From Rhodoluna sp. (GTDB taxonomy: Bacteria > Actinomycetota > Actinomycetes > Actinomycetales > Microbacteriaceae): 64,000 nucleotides of DNA. Shown here piece after piece: positions 8,698 to 15,538 of the stretch. The notes under the pieces are model-generated. The model ran no database searches, was not told the DNA's origin, and saw nothing but the letters and a program-made list of their open reading frames with translations. The stretch covers positions 1 through 64,000 of the forward strand of contig NZ_JAHEIM010000011.1 in the NCBI RefSeq assembly GCF_024639375.1, in the 5' to 3' direction. The stretch's first letter is position 1; each line of letters starts with the position of its first letter. The translations under genes and the position numbers were made by a program.

Positions 8698-8955
8698 TTA
8701 GGCCAGCGACATAAATGCTTTTTCAAGGGCCACGCGTTCTGCGTCACCCTCTGGGTTATGGGCACAGGCGCGCATGCCGGTTGAAATGATGGTGAAACCA
8801 GCGCGGGTAAGTGCTGTGGATGCCGCCGACAGCTGGTTAAGCAATTCGGTGCATTCGCGACCTTCGTCGAGCATCTTTACTATGCCGCCAATTTGGCCCT
8901 GCACACGCACTAGGCGATCGCGGGCTGCTTTCAGTTCGGCTGGTTCAAGTTGCAT
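8698..8955 (-). CDS. CsoR/CstR-family repressor, probable persulfide sensor
   Basis: An 85-residue, all-helical DUF156 repressor with AGGAG before ATG 8955. The family core is clear: RLVRVQGQIGGIVKML at residues 14-29, RECTELL with Cys35, and GMRAC with Cys64. Copper-sensing CsoR uses Cys-His-Cys, with the His four residues before the second Cys. Here that position (residue 60) is Gly, while the Cys-Cys spacing of 29 matches both CsoR and CstR. Loss of the His is typical of CstR-type sensors that form di- or trisulfide links with persulfide. The neighbouring rhodanese and CoA-disulfide reductase genes agree. The exact inducer is inferred. Confidence 0.88.
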   Translation of the reverse strand: MQLEPAELKAARDRLVRVQGQIGGIVKMLDEGRECTELLNQLSAASTALTRAGFTIISTGMRACAHNPEGDAERVALEKAFMSLA

Positions 8956-8993
8956 TTTTTTGCTCCTGGGTAGTTGCGCTTTTGGTATTTCTT

Positions 8994-9013
8994 ACTATAC
9001 CCTAGGGGGTATA
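8994..9013. promoter_or_regulatory. CsoR/CstR-type operator in the divergent promoter
   Basis: TATACCC (8996-9002) and GGGTATA (9007-9013) form a perfect 7-bp inverted repeat around a 4-bp centre, the form expected for CsoR-family operators (ATACCC...GGGTAT). On the minus strand it overlaps a good -10 hexamer TATAGT (8994-8999) for the repressor gene. On the plus strand TTGCGC (8974-8979) and TATACC (8996-9001), 16 bp apart, could serve the rhodanese gene. One dimer pair here could silence both directions. Confidence 0.72.
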
Positions 9014-9028
9014 CGAAGGGAAGTGCGA

Positions 9029-9400
9029 ATGTCACGTTTCATCAAAGTTCTGGCAGCGGGTTTGATCGCTCTGTTTGCCATTGGTTCGCTAAGCGCCTGT
9101 GCCGCTTCGCAGCCTATGGATATGTCTTCGGTTGCTGCGGTTATCGATGTGCGCACTCCAGCTGAGTGGGCCACCGGCCACCTCGACGGTGCCATCAACA
9201 TCGATGTGCAGGGTGCTGATTTTGCATCCGCGGTGGATGCTCTTGATCACACCGCCAACTATGTGGTCTATTGCCACTCAGGCAACCGTGCGGGTCAAGC
9301 AATCGAACTTATGAAGGGTGCGGGTTTCACCGGCACTCTCACCAACGGCGGTGGCGTGGTTGATGCTGCCCAACTAACCAACATGAAAGTAGTGCAATAA
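9029..9400 (+). CDS. Rhodanese-domain lipoprotein
   Basis: A 123-residue exported rhodanese starting at ATG 9029, with GAAGGGAAG as ribosome site 7 bp upstream. A longer open frame to 8774 runs through the divergent operator and repressor gene and is rejected. The signal peptide FIKVLAAGLIALFAIGSL ends in the lipobox LSAC (Cys24). The single rhodanese domain has DVRTPAEW and the catalytic loop YCHSGNRAG. Rhodaneses carry sulfane sulfur on the active Cys. Outside the membrane it could accept or donate persulfide, or detoxify thiosulfate or cyanide. It heads a plus-strand transcript with two Cys-rich mini-proteins, under the probable CstR-type operator. Confidence 0.88.
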   Translation: MSRFIKVLAAGLIALFAIGSLSACAASQPMDMSSVAAVIDVRTPAEWATGHLDGAINIDVQGADFASAVDALDHTANYVVYCHSGNRAGQAIELMKGAGFTGTLTNGGGVVDAAQLTNMKVVQ

Positions 9401-9568
9401 ATGTGTTCTCGCGTCACCTGCCGCAAGTGCGGCAAAGCAACTTGGTCTGGCTGCGGTCAGCACGTTAACGAAGTAATGCGCGGCATTCCAAAGTCACAGC
9501 AGTGTCAGGGTCACGCCAACGACCCTAAAAGTCCAAGTTTCTTTGCTCGACTATTTGGCAAGAAGTAA
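9401..9568 (+). CDS. Cysteine-rich mini-protein (55 residues), zinc-ribbon-like
   Basis: A short gene starting at the base directly after the rhodanese stop codon (TAA then ATG 9401). The 55 residues begin MCSRVTCRKCGKATWSGCGQH and end in a basic tail (FFARLFGKK). Six cysteines occur, in the pattern MC-x4-C-x2-C-x7-C, with another CQGH at about 35-38. Closely similar small proteins are, as far as I recall, annotated only as hypothetical in many bacteria. The Cys/His layout suggests zinc or copper binding or acceptance of sulfane sulfur. Tight coupling to the rhodanese gene and the paralogue downstream make it a real gene. Function unknown. Confidence 0.8.
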   Translation: MCSRVTCRKCGKATWSGCGQHVNEVMRGIPKSQQCQGHANDPKSPSFFARLFGKK

Positions 9569-9612
9569 TCGAAATTTTCTAATCCTCAACAACTCATCGA
9601 AGGGAAAAAACT

Positions 9613-9732
9613 ATGTGTTCACCAGCTCTATGCAGCAACTGCGGCAAAGTTACTTGGACCGGCTGTGGCGGTCACATCGAAGAAGCGCTTGAGGGTGTTC
9701 CTCAAGAGCAGCTTTGCACCTGCAACCAGTAA
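9613..9732 (+). CDS. Cysteine-rich mini-protein (39 residues), paralogue of the preceding gene
   Basis: ATG 9613 is preceded by AAGGGA. The 39 residues begin MCSPALCSNCGKVTWTGCGGH and end QLCTCNQ. It keeps the pattern of the 55-residue protein (MCS-x3-C-x2-CGK-x-TW-x-GCG-x-H, then E-x(n)-GVP and Cys near the end) and adds a second C-terminal Cys to give CTC. Six of 39 residues are Cys. It lies 44 bp after its paralogue and just before a terminator, so it is the last gene of the rhodanese transcript. Metal or persulfide binding is inferred from composition and context only. Confidence 0.78.
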   Translation: MCSPALCSNCGKVTWTGCGGHIEEALEGVPQEQLCTCNQ

Positions 9733-9747
9733 TTGTTCTTTTGAATG

Positions 9748-9770
9748 CCCCGGATAACCTCCGGGGTTTT
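9748..9770 (+). terminator. Rho-independent terminator after the rhodanese/Cys-rich operon
   Basis: Perfect 7-bp stem CCCCGGA (9748-9754) / TCCGGGG (9760-9766) with loop TAACC, followed by TTTTCT. It lies 15 bp past the second mini-protein stop. The 111 bp from here to the next start (9882) hold no other clear element. Confidence 0.85.
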
Positions 9771-9881
9771 CTCATTCATTGAAAATTCTTTTCACTGTCA
9801 GCGCTTACAAGCCTTGGCGTTTGTTAACCTTGTTGGGTATGCCCAATGTGGGGCCCTAACTTTCAATGACGAAAGCTGGTT

Positions 9882-11303
9882 ATGCAAAACTTTGCGCTTA
9901 ATGGCCCCGAATGGGCCGCTTCTCTAAACACCGCCGAATCGCTTGTGCCGATTATTGGCCGCCTATACCGATCGAATGGAATTCTGCTTTCGGTGCATGG
10001 CCGACCGCTGATCAATCGCACGGCAATCGACCTTCTGAAGGCGATGAGATTTGCCCGGCACCGTGATGGTGAAACCCTCGATATCAACCGAGTTGCCGAA
10101 TTGGTTCGAACCATCGACTCACTGCAGCTGCCATCTGCCGAGATCAACGTGGCTGCAATGTTGGCAAAGCAGGCTGCTTCGGGCAAGAGCATCGAAGCAT
10201 TTGCATCCGAGGAATTGAACGCGATTGAACCAAGCGATGACAGTGCGCGCGATGTTGTGCTTTATGGCTTTGGTCGCATTGGCCGCCAGGTGGCCCGAAT
10301 TTTGTTGGCACAAGATGCCGGCAACCGTGGCCTAAAGGTGCGTGCAATTGTGGTGCGCAACGGTGGCAAAGATGATTTGGCCAAGCGGGCAAGTTTGCTT
10401 CGCCGCGATTCTGTGCACGGTATGTTTGACGGCATTATTACCGTGGATGCCGATTCGAATTCCATCATTGCGAATGGGAACCAGATCAAAGTTATTTACT
10501 CAAATGACCCGAGCACTGTTGATTATGAAGCGCACGGAATTCACAACGCATTGGTGATTGACAACACCGGCAAGTGGCGCGATGAAGCTGGGTTGACTCA
10601 ACACCTCAGCAGCAAAGGCGCTGCCAAGGTTCTGCTGACTGCACCAGGCAAAGGCAGTTTGCCAAATGTTGTTTTCGGCATCAATCAAAATGACTTTGAT
10701 GCAACTACCAAAATTGTTTCGGCTGCGTCTTGCACAACTAACGCCGTGGTGCCGGTGCTAAAGGTTTTGAACGATGCATTTGGAGTTAAGCATGGCCACG
10801 TTGAAACCGTGCACTCATTTACCAATGACCAAAATTTGATTGACAACTTTCACAGTGGTGACCGCCGAGGTCGCTCTGCGGTGTTGAACATGGTGATTAC
10901 AGAAACCGGTGCAGCGCAAGCTGCAGCCAAGGCACTGCCTGCACTTGCTGGCAAATTAACGGGTAGCTCGATTCGCGTGCCAACCCCGGATGTGTCGATG
11001 GCAATTTTGAACTTGAACTTTGACAAAGAGGTTTCGATCGAGTCATTGAACAAAGTTTTGCGTGATGCAGCGCTAGACCCAGTTACCCGCGATCAAATTG
11101 ATTACATTGAATCGCCAGAAGTTGTGTCGACCGATTTGGTTGGTTCAACACATGCTGGTGTGGTTGACAGTCTTGCTACCCAGGGCGGCGGCAACAACGG
11201 TGTTGTTTACGTTTGGTACGACAATGAAAACGGTTATTCAAACCAAGTTGTACGCATTGCACAAAAGATGATGCTGGTTGAGCGCCCGGTTTATCCGAGG
11301 TAA
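9882..11303 (+). CDS. Glyceraldehyde-3-phosphate dehydrogenase, long GapB-like form
   Basis: 473 residues, about 130 more than ordinary GapA. The N-terminal extension (1 to about 125) precedes the NAD(P) motif GFGRIGR (129-135); the catalytic Cys284 lies in SAASCTTNA, and the partner box with HSFTNDQ follows. Long enzymes of this kind, such as Corynebacterium glutamicum GapB, favour the gluconeogenic direction and can use NADP. Whether this is the only GAPDH of the cell cannot be seen here. It stands alone on the plus strand after a terminator and is convergent with purC, with only 4 bp between the stops. Confidence 0.9.
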   Translation: MQNFALNGPEWAASLNTAESLVPIIGRLYRSNGILLSVHGRPLINRTAIDLLKAMRFARHRDGETLDINRVAELVRTIDSLQLPSAEINVAAMLAKQAASGKSIEAFASEELNAIEPSDDSARDVVLYGFGRIGRQVARILLAQDAGNRGLKVRAIVVRNGGKDDLAKRASLLRRDSVHGMFDGIITVDADSNSIIANGNQIKVIYSNDPSTVDYEAHGIHNALVIDNTGKWRDEAGLTQHLSSKGAAKVLLTAPGKGSLPNVVFGINQNDFDATTKIVSAASCTTNAVVPVLKVLNDAFGVKHGHVETVHSFTNDQNLIDNFHSGDRRGRSAVLNMVITETGAAQAAAKALPALAGKLTGSSIRVPTPDVSMAILNLNFDKEVSIESLNKVLRDAALDPVTRDQIDYIESPEVVSTDLVGSTHAGVVDSLATQGGGNNGVVYVWYDNENGYSNQVVRIAQKMMLVERPVYPR

Positions 11304-11307
11304 AAAA

Positions 11308-12168
11308 CTAGGCCACTTCTTGAGTTAGGCGCTCAACCAACTCGGCATACTTTGCTGCAGTCTGAGCAACAATCTCAGTAGGTAGTACTGGTGGTGTGCC
11401 CTCTTGGTTCCAGTTATCGGCCAACCAGTTGCGCACAATCTGCTTGTCAAAACTGTCTTTGCGCTCGCCGCGCTCCCAGGCAGCTTTGCTCCAGAAGCGT
11501 GACGAGTCTGGGGTTAGCACTTCGTCGCCAAGGGTGATGAGGTTGGTTTCTGGGTCGATGCCAAATTCAAACTTGGTATCGGCAAGAATCAAACCCGCGT
11601 GCTCGGCAAGATCGCTGGCGCGGTTAAAAACATGCAGGCTCAGATCGCGCAATTGCTCGGCGTGCTTCTGACCAATTAGTTCAACAACCCGCTCGAAGGT
11701 GATGTTTTCATCGTGTTCGCCCATCGGCGCTTTATAAGCCGGGGTGAAAATTGGCTCAGGCAGCTTGGCACCAAAGTGCAAACCTGCAGGCAACTTGATT
11801 CCGCATATCTCGCCGGTCTCCTGGTATTCCTTCCAGCCAGAACCGCTGATGTATCCGCGAACCACACATTCAACTGGGAACATCTCAAGTTTTTTGGCAA
11901 TGGTTGCACGGCCGGCAACTACGGCTGGCACTTCAACCTCGTGCGAAATGTGATTAGGCACATCAAGGCGATCGAACCACCAGTTGGTAAGTGTGGTTAG
12001 GTGCTTGCCCTTGTTTGTGATTGCTGGTTCAAGCACGTGATCGAATGCACTCACGCGGTCTGATGCAACAACCAAAATTAGGTGCGCATACTTTGGGTTT
12101 ACCGATTCATAAAGATCGCGAACCTTGCCACTATAAACGCGGTTCCAGCCGTCGATTTCGATTGCCAC
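11308..12168 (-). CDS. purC: Phosphoribosylaminoimidazole-succinocarboxamide synthase (SAICAR synthetase)
   Basis: A 286-residue ATP-dependent ligase joining CAIR and aspartate in purine synthesis. Family marks: YSGKVRDLYE near the N-terminus, ASDRVSAFDHVL, VECVVRGYISGSGWKEY and LADTKFEFG. The length fits the short bacterial/actinobacterial form. Its ATG at 12168 overlaps the purD stop by one base, so purD-purC form one unit. It does not continue into purS as in many relatives; the gapB gene faces it instead. Confidence 0.96.
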   Translation of the reverse strand: MAIEIDGWNRVYSGKVRDLYESVNPKYAHLILVVASDRVSAFDHVLEPAITNKGKHLTTLTNWWFDRLDVPNHISHEVEVPAVVAGRATIAKKLEMFPVECVVRGYISGSGWKEYQETGEICGIKLPAGLHFGAKLPEPIFTPAYKAPMGEHDENITFERVVELIGQKHAEQLRDLSLHVFNRASDLAEHAGLILADTKFEFGIDPETNLITLGDEVLTPDSSRFWSKAAWERGERKDSFDKQIVRNWLADNWNQEGTPPVLPTEIVAQTAAKYAELVERLTQEVA

Positions 12169-13421
12169 TACTCGGCAACCTTTGCAGCGATGTCTTTGCG
12201 GTAGTGCGAACCCTTGAGGTGAATCTTTTCAAGAGCTTCGTATGCGTGCTTGCGTGCGTGAGCAAATGTGCGGTTAGTTGCAACTACTGAAAGCACACGA
12301 CCACCGGTTGAAACTAATTCACCATCTTGTTCTGCGGTTGCTGCGTGACACACTTCGATGTGCGCATCAGCTTCGGCATCTTTCAATCCGTGGATTGGTC
12401 GATTCGGTGCACCTGAATCTGGGTAGCCCTCACTAGCGAGAACAACGGTGATGGCAACATCCTTAGAGAATTCTGGAAGTGCTGAAGTTTCAAGGTGGCC
12501 GGTTGCTGCCTTGTAAAGCAAGCCACTCAAGCTGGTGATTAGGCGACGCAACACCACCTGAGTTTCTGGGTCACCGAAGCGTGCGTTGAATTCGATTACG
12601 CGCACACCGCGCTCGGTAAGAATCAATCCGCAGTAAAGCAAGCCAACGAATGGTGCACCGAGGCGATCCATTTCTTGAATCACTGGCATTGCAATTGTGG
12701 TTTCGACTTCTTCCACAAAGTTTGCTGGCAACCAAGGCAGTGGCGAATAGGCTCCCATGCCACCGGTGTTTGGGCCCTTGTCGTGATCGAAGGCGCGCTT
12801 GAAATCTTGTGCTGGGGTAAGTGCAACAACACCCTTGCCATCGCTCAAGAAGAACAGGCTTACCTCTGGGCCGTCTAGGAATTCTTCAACCAAGATGCCC
12901 ATGTCGATGAACTTCTCGGCGTGTGCAAGTGCGGCGGCGCGGTCGTCGGTGACGATTACACCTTTGCCGGCAGCCAGGCCATCGGCCTTCACTACATATG
13001 GGGCGCCGAAGTCATCCAAAGCGTTGGCAACTTCTTCGAGGGTTGAACATTCGTGGGCACGGCCGGTTGGCACACCGGCGGCAGACATAACTTCTTTAGC
13101 GAAACTCTTTGAGCCCTCAAGCTGGGCTGCTTTTTGTGAAGGGCCGAACACTGCAATGCCCTGGGCGCGAAGTGCGTCGCTAACGCCGGCGATTAGTGGG
13201 GCCTCTGGGCCGATGATGGCTAGTTCAACCTTGTGCTGCAGTGCAAAGTTGGTGACTTCGAGTGGGTTGTTTGGGTCGAGGCCTGGCTCGCAGTGAACTT
13301 CTTGAGCAATGCCAGCGTTGCCCGGGGCAACGGTGATGTCGGCGGCAGGTGTGCCGGTGCGAATCAGTGCTTTAACAATGGCGTGCTCGCGGGCGCCCTG
13401 GCCCAAAAGAAGTATCTTCAC
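12168..13421 (-). CDS. purD: Phosphoribosylamine-glycine ligase (GAR synthetase)
   Basis: 417 residues with the standard layout: N-terminal LLLGQGAREHAI, the ATP-grasp region with VKADGLAAGKGVIV and EFLDGPEVS, and VIEFNARFGDPETQ, the signature of PurD. It makes GAR from phosphoribosylamine, glycine and ATP. It starts at ATG 13421, 47 bp after the upstream membrane-protein gene, and runs directly into purC. No sign of damage. Confidence 0.97.
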   Translation of the reverse strand: MKILLLGQGAREHAIVKALIRTGTPAADITVAPGNAGIAQEVHCEPGLDPNNPLEVTNFALQHKVELAIIGPEAPLIAGVSDALRAQGIAVFGPSQKAAQLEGSKSFAKEVMSAAGVPTGRAHECSTLEEVANALDDFGAPYVVKADGLAAGKGVIVTDDRAAALAHAEKFIDMGILVEEFLDGPEVSLFFLSDGKGVVALTPAQDFKRAFDHDKGPNTGGMGAYSPLPWLPANFVEEVETTIAMPVIQEMDRLGAPFVGLLYCGLILTERGVRVIEFNARFGDPETQVVLRRLITSLSGLLYKAATGHLETSALPEFSKDVAITVVLASEGYPDSGAPNRPIHGLKDAEADAHIEVCHAATAEQDGELVSTGGRVLSVVATNRTFAHARKHAYEALEKIHLKGSHYRKDIAAKVAE

Positions 13422-13468
13422 CTGCTCAATGTTACCGGTGGCAAATCAGGGTGATTTAGCGCTCGAGA

Positions 13469-14230
13469 TTAGGCCTTGAGCCGGTCTTTCTTGCTGACAC
13501 TTAGGTAAATAACTGCGCCGAGGATTGCCGCCAAAAATATGTAGCTGGTATTGGTTGGGCCAAGACCCAAACCACCGCTCTTGTGGCTTTGTGAAAGCAG
13601 GTCGCCGATAGATGCACCAAGCGGGCGGGTAAGAATGTAGGCAATCCAAAACGCGGTGATTTCACCGACTAGACCACGCTTCCAAAGCAACGCCACCACG
13701 GCAATTGCGCCGCCATAAACCAGCGCCGAGACACCGTATCCGAGGCCAACCGCTTCGGCCAACCAGTCGCCAGTTGCAGTGCCAAGTGCGAAGGTGAACA
13801 AGATTGCCAACCAATAGAAGGCTTCGCGTTTTTTGGTGACGATGCTCTTCATCGCCAGGGTTCGTGCACCGCGGAACCAAATTGCGAATGTAATTGCCAG
13901 CAGCGCAGCGAATACCACGCTAGAAATCCAAAGTGCAACACCCAGACCGTCGGTGAGGTTGTCTGTGATGAGTGTGCCGGCCACGCTAATGAGCACGATT
14001 GCCAACCAGTAGACCACCGGAATGTATCGCTTCACAGCGAACTGGACGATTAGTGCAGCCACAAGTGCGGTACCCATCACAAGGGAGGTGCCGCTTAGGC
14101 CGAAGCCCAATTTTTCATTTAGAAAGTCTGCGAAGGTTTCACCAACGGTGGTGGCAAGAATTTTGATGATCCAGAAAAATGCTGTGACGGCTGGAACTTT
14201 GACCAGCAAAGTTTTTGTCGATGAAGTCAT
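13469..14230 (-). CDS. COG4705-type polytopic membrane protein
   Basis: 253 residues from ATG 14230; a GTG at 14281 would add 17 residues that do not look like the family. About eight hydrophobic segments are visible. A repeated motif is notable: FWIIKILATTVGETFADFL near the N-terminus, then FYWLAILFTFALGTATGDWLA and FWIAYILTRPLGASIGDLL. This suggests an internally duplicated transporter-like fold with an acidic residue in each helix pair (G-E/D-x-x-A/L-D). Relatives are annotated as COG4705 membrane proteins; the substrate is not established to my knowledge. It lies upstream of purD, same strand, 47 bp apart. Confidence 0.7.
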   Translation of the reverse strand: MTSSTKTLLVKVPAVTAFFWIIKILATTVGETFADFLNEKLGFGLSGTSLVMGTALVAALIVQFAVKRYIPVVYWLAIVLISVAGTLITDNLTDGLGVALWISSVVFAALLAITFAIWFRGARTLAMKSIVTKKREAFYWLAILFTFALGTATGDWLAEAVGLGYGVSALVYGGAIAVVALLWKRGLVGEITAFWIAYILTRPLGASIGDLLSQSHKSGGLGLGPTNTSYIFLAAILGAVIYLSVSKKDRLKA

Positions 14231-14308
14231 AGGCGCAAGTAAATGCCTGCTTGCTGAGAGGTGGCTGTGAATGAACCGCACAGTGTGCTCGACAGTTAAG
14301 ATTTAGGA

Positions 14309-14872
14309 ATGCGAATTTCTAAGAGTGTTTTAGCTGCCACCACTGGGTTAGTGGCAATTTCAATTGCACTAACTGGGTGTGCCACAGAATCAACACCTGC
14401 GCCAATGGCAAGTCATGACATGGGCAGCATGGGGCAAAACGTTAAGGTTGCCGACAACGTGATGTTTGCGCAGATGATGATTCCTCACCACATGCAGGCC
14501 ATCACTATGAGTGCTTATGCAAAAGACAACGCCAAGAACGCAGATGTTCTTAAGTTGGCCGAGCAGATTTACACCGAGCAGGCCGCCGAGATTGAAACCA
14601 TGAAGGGCTGGTTGGGCGATGCAACGGTGCCAACCAACGCAATGTCTAACGGAATGCTCAGCGACACCGAGATGAAGGCATTGTCAGCAGCCAAGGGTGC
14701 TGACTTTGACAAACTATTTTTGGCTGGAATGAAGTCGCACCACGAAGGTGCACTAACCATGGCCGCAGCTTTTCAAAAGACCACCGACCCTGAGTTGAAG
14801 AAGCTGGTCACAAGCGTGCTTCAGGTGCAGACCATCGAAATCGCGATGATCAAACTGATTCAAAACAAGTAA
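14309..14872 (+). CDS. DUF305-family lipoprotein
   Basis: A 187-residue exported lipoprotein: signal helix and lipobox LTGC with Cys24. The DUF305 domain is recognised by MMIPHHMQAITMS, with paired His and Met residues, and FLAGMKSHHEGALTMA, its second half-repeat. The His/Met pairs could bind copper or another metal, and members often lie near copper genes, but the biochemical role is unsettled. It faces away from the COG4705 gene with 78 bp between starts. An SCP2-like gene follows after 10 bp. Confidence 0.88.
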   Translation: MRISKSVLAATTGLVAISIALTGCATESTPAPMASHDMGSMGQNVKVADNVMFAQMMIPHHMQAITMSAYAKDNAKNADVLKLAEQIYTEQAAEIETMKGWLGDATVPTNAMSNGMLSDTEMKALSAAKGADFDKLFLAGMKSHHEGALTMAAAFQKTTDPELKKLVTSVLQVQTIEIAMIKLIQNK

Positions 14873-14882
14873 TCGCTCAACT

Positions 14883-15236
14883 ATGGCTCGTCGCAGAATT
14901 TCAACCTCGGATGGCTGGGCTGCCGTAACCGCCGTTGAAGCGGGCGACCCTGCGCAGCTGGCATCCGCAGTTAGATTTTTGCTTGAAGAGTTGGCCGCAG
15001 TAGCCCCGGGCAATTCGGTTGAAGTGCGAGTGCCGCCGTTTGGTGCCACGCAGTGCATTGAGGGCCCGCGCCACACTCGCGGCACCCCGCCCAACACAGT
15101 AGAGATGTCACCCGAGGTTTGGTTTGCTGTGGCAACCGGCAAGTTGGCCTGGGCCGATGCCGTGGCGGGCGCGCAGATTTCGGCCTCGGGCGTGAGAGCC
15201 GATTTGGGGCAAGTGTTGCCCCTGGCTCGTAGTTGA
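14883..15236 (+). CDS. Sterol-carrier-family (SCP2-like) protein
   Basis: 117 residues, soluble, matching the small actinobacterial SCP2-like family seen upstream of purF in many actinobacteria. Recognisable parts are VPPFGATQCIEGPRHTRGTPP and MSPEVWFAVATGKLAWADA, then ISASGVRADL. The family has no proven function; a hydrophobic-ligand pocket is suggested by its name only. It starts at ATG 14883 and ends 8 bp before the next gene, so it likely belongs to the purF leader transcript. Confidence 0.78.
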   Translation: MARRRISTSDGWAAVTAVEAGDPAQLASAVRFLLEELAAVAPGNSVEVRVPPFGATQCIEGPRHTRGTPPNTVEMSPEVWFAVATGKLAWADAVAGAQISASGVRADLGQVLPLARS

Positions 15237-15244
15237 ATAGACCT

Positions 15245-15538
15245 ATGGCTGAATCGAAGAAACCAAAGACCACAATCAAGACTGAGGATGTTCGCATCCG
15301 CCGTTCACCGAAGTATTTGCAGTTTTTGCTTACCGGTGGCGTGGTTGGTTTTGTGTTGGCGTTGATCGTTGGCTTTTCTATTCCTGAAGAGCAGCGCACC
15401 GCAGAGCCAATCATCACCTATTTGATTGCCTATTTTGCTGGTGGTGGCGCGGCTTTGGCTTTGACCCTTGGCGTGGTGCTGGACCGAATTTTTCTGGCTC
15501 GGGCCAAGACCGCCAAGGCAACTAAACTAGAGGCGTGA
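15245..15538 (+). CDS. Small two-helix membrane protein, conserved upstream of purF
   Basis: 97 residues from ATG 15245. A basic N-terminus (KKPKTTIKTEDVRIRRSPKY) precedes two hydrophobic helices (FLLTGGVVGFVLALIVGF and LIAYFAGGGAALALTLGVVL) and a short Lys-rich tail. Similar proteins lie between the SCP2-like gene and purF in related actinobacteria, as I recall. No function is known. Its stop overlaps the purF start (TGATG). Confidence 0.75.
   Translation: MAESKKPKTTIKTEDVRIRRSPKYLQFLLTGGVVGFVLALIVGFSIPEEQRTAEPIITYLIAYFAGGGAALALTLGVVLDRIFLARAKTAKATKLEA

Noticed and set aside
8643-8765. N-terminal extension of the CoA-disulfide reductase
   Set aside because: The 41 residues lie partly inside the repressor gene and precede a clear FAD motif and ribosome site.
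8774-9028. N-terminal extension of the rhodanese lipoprotein
   Set aside because: It reads antisense through the repressor gene and the operator; the signal peptide starts at 9029.
12799-13296. 165-codon open frame antisense to purD
   Set aside because: A shadow frame of low complexity (Ser/Ala-rich) caused by codon bias in purD.
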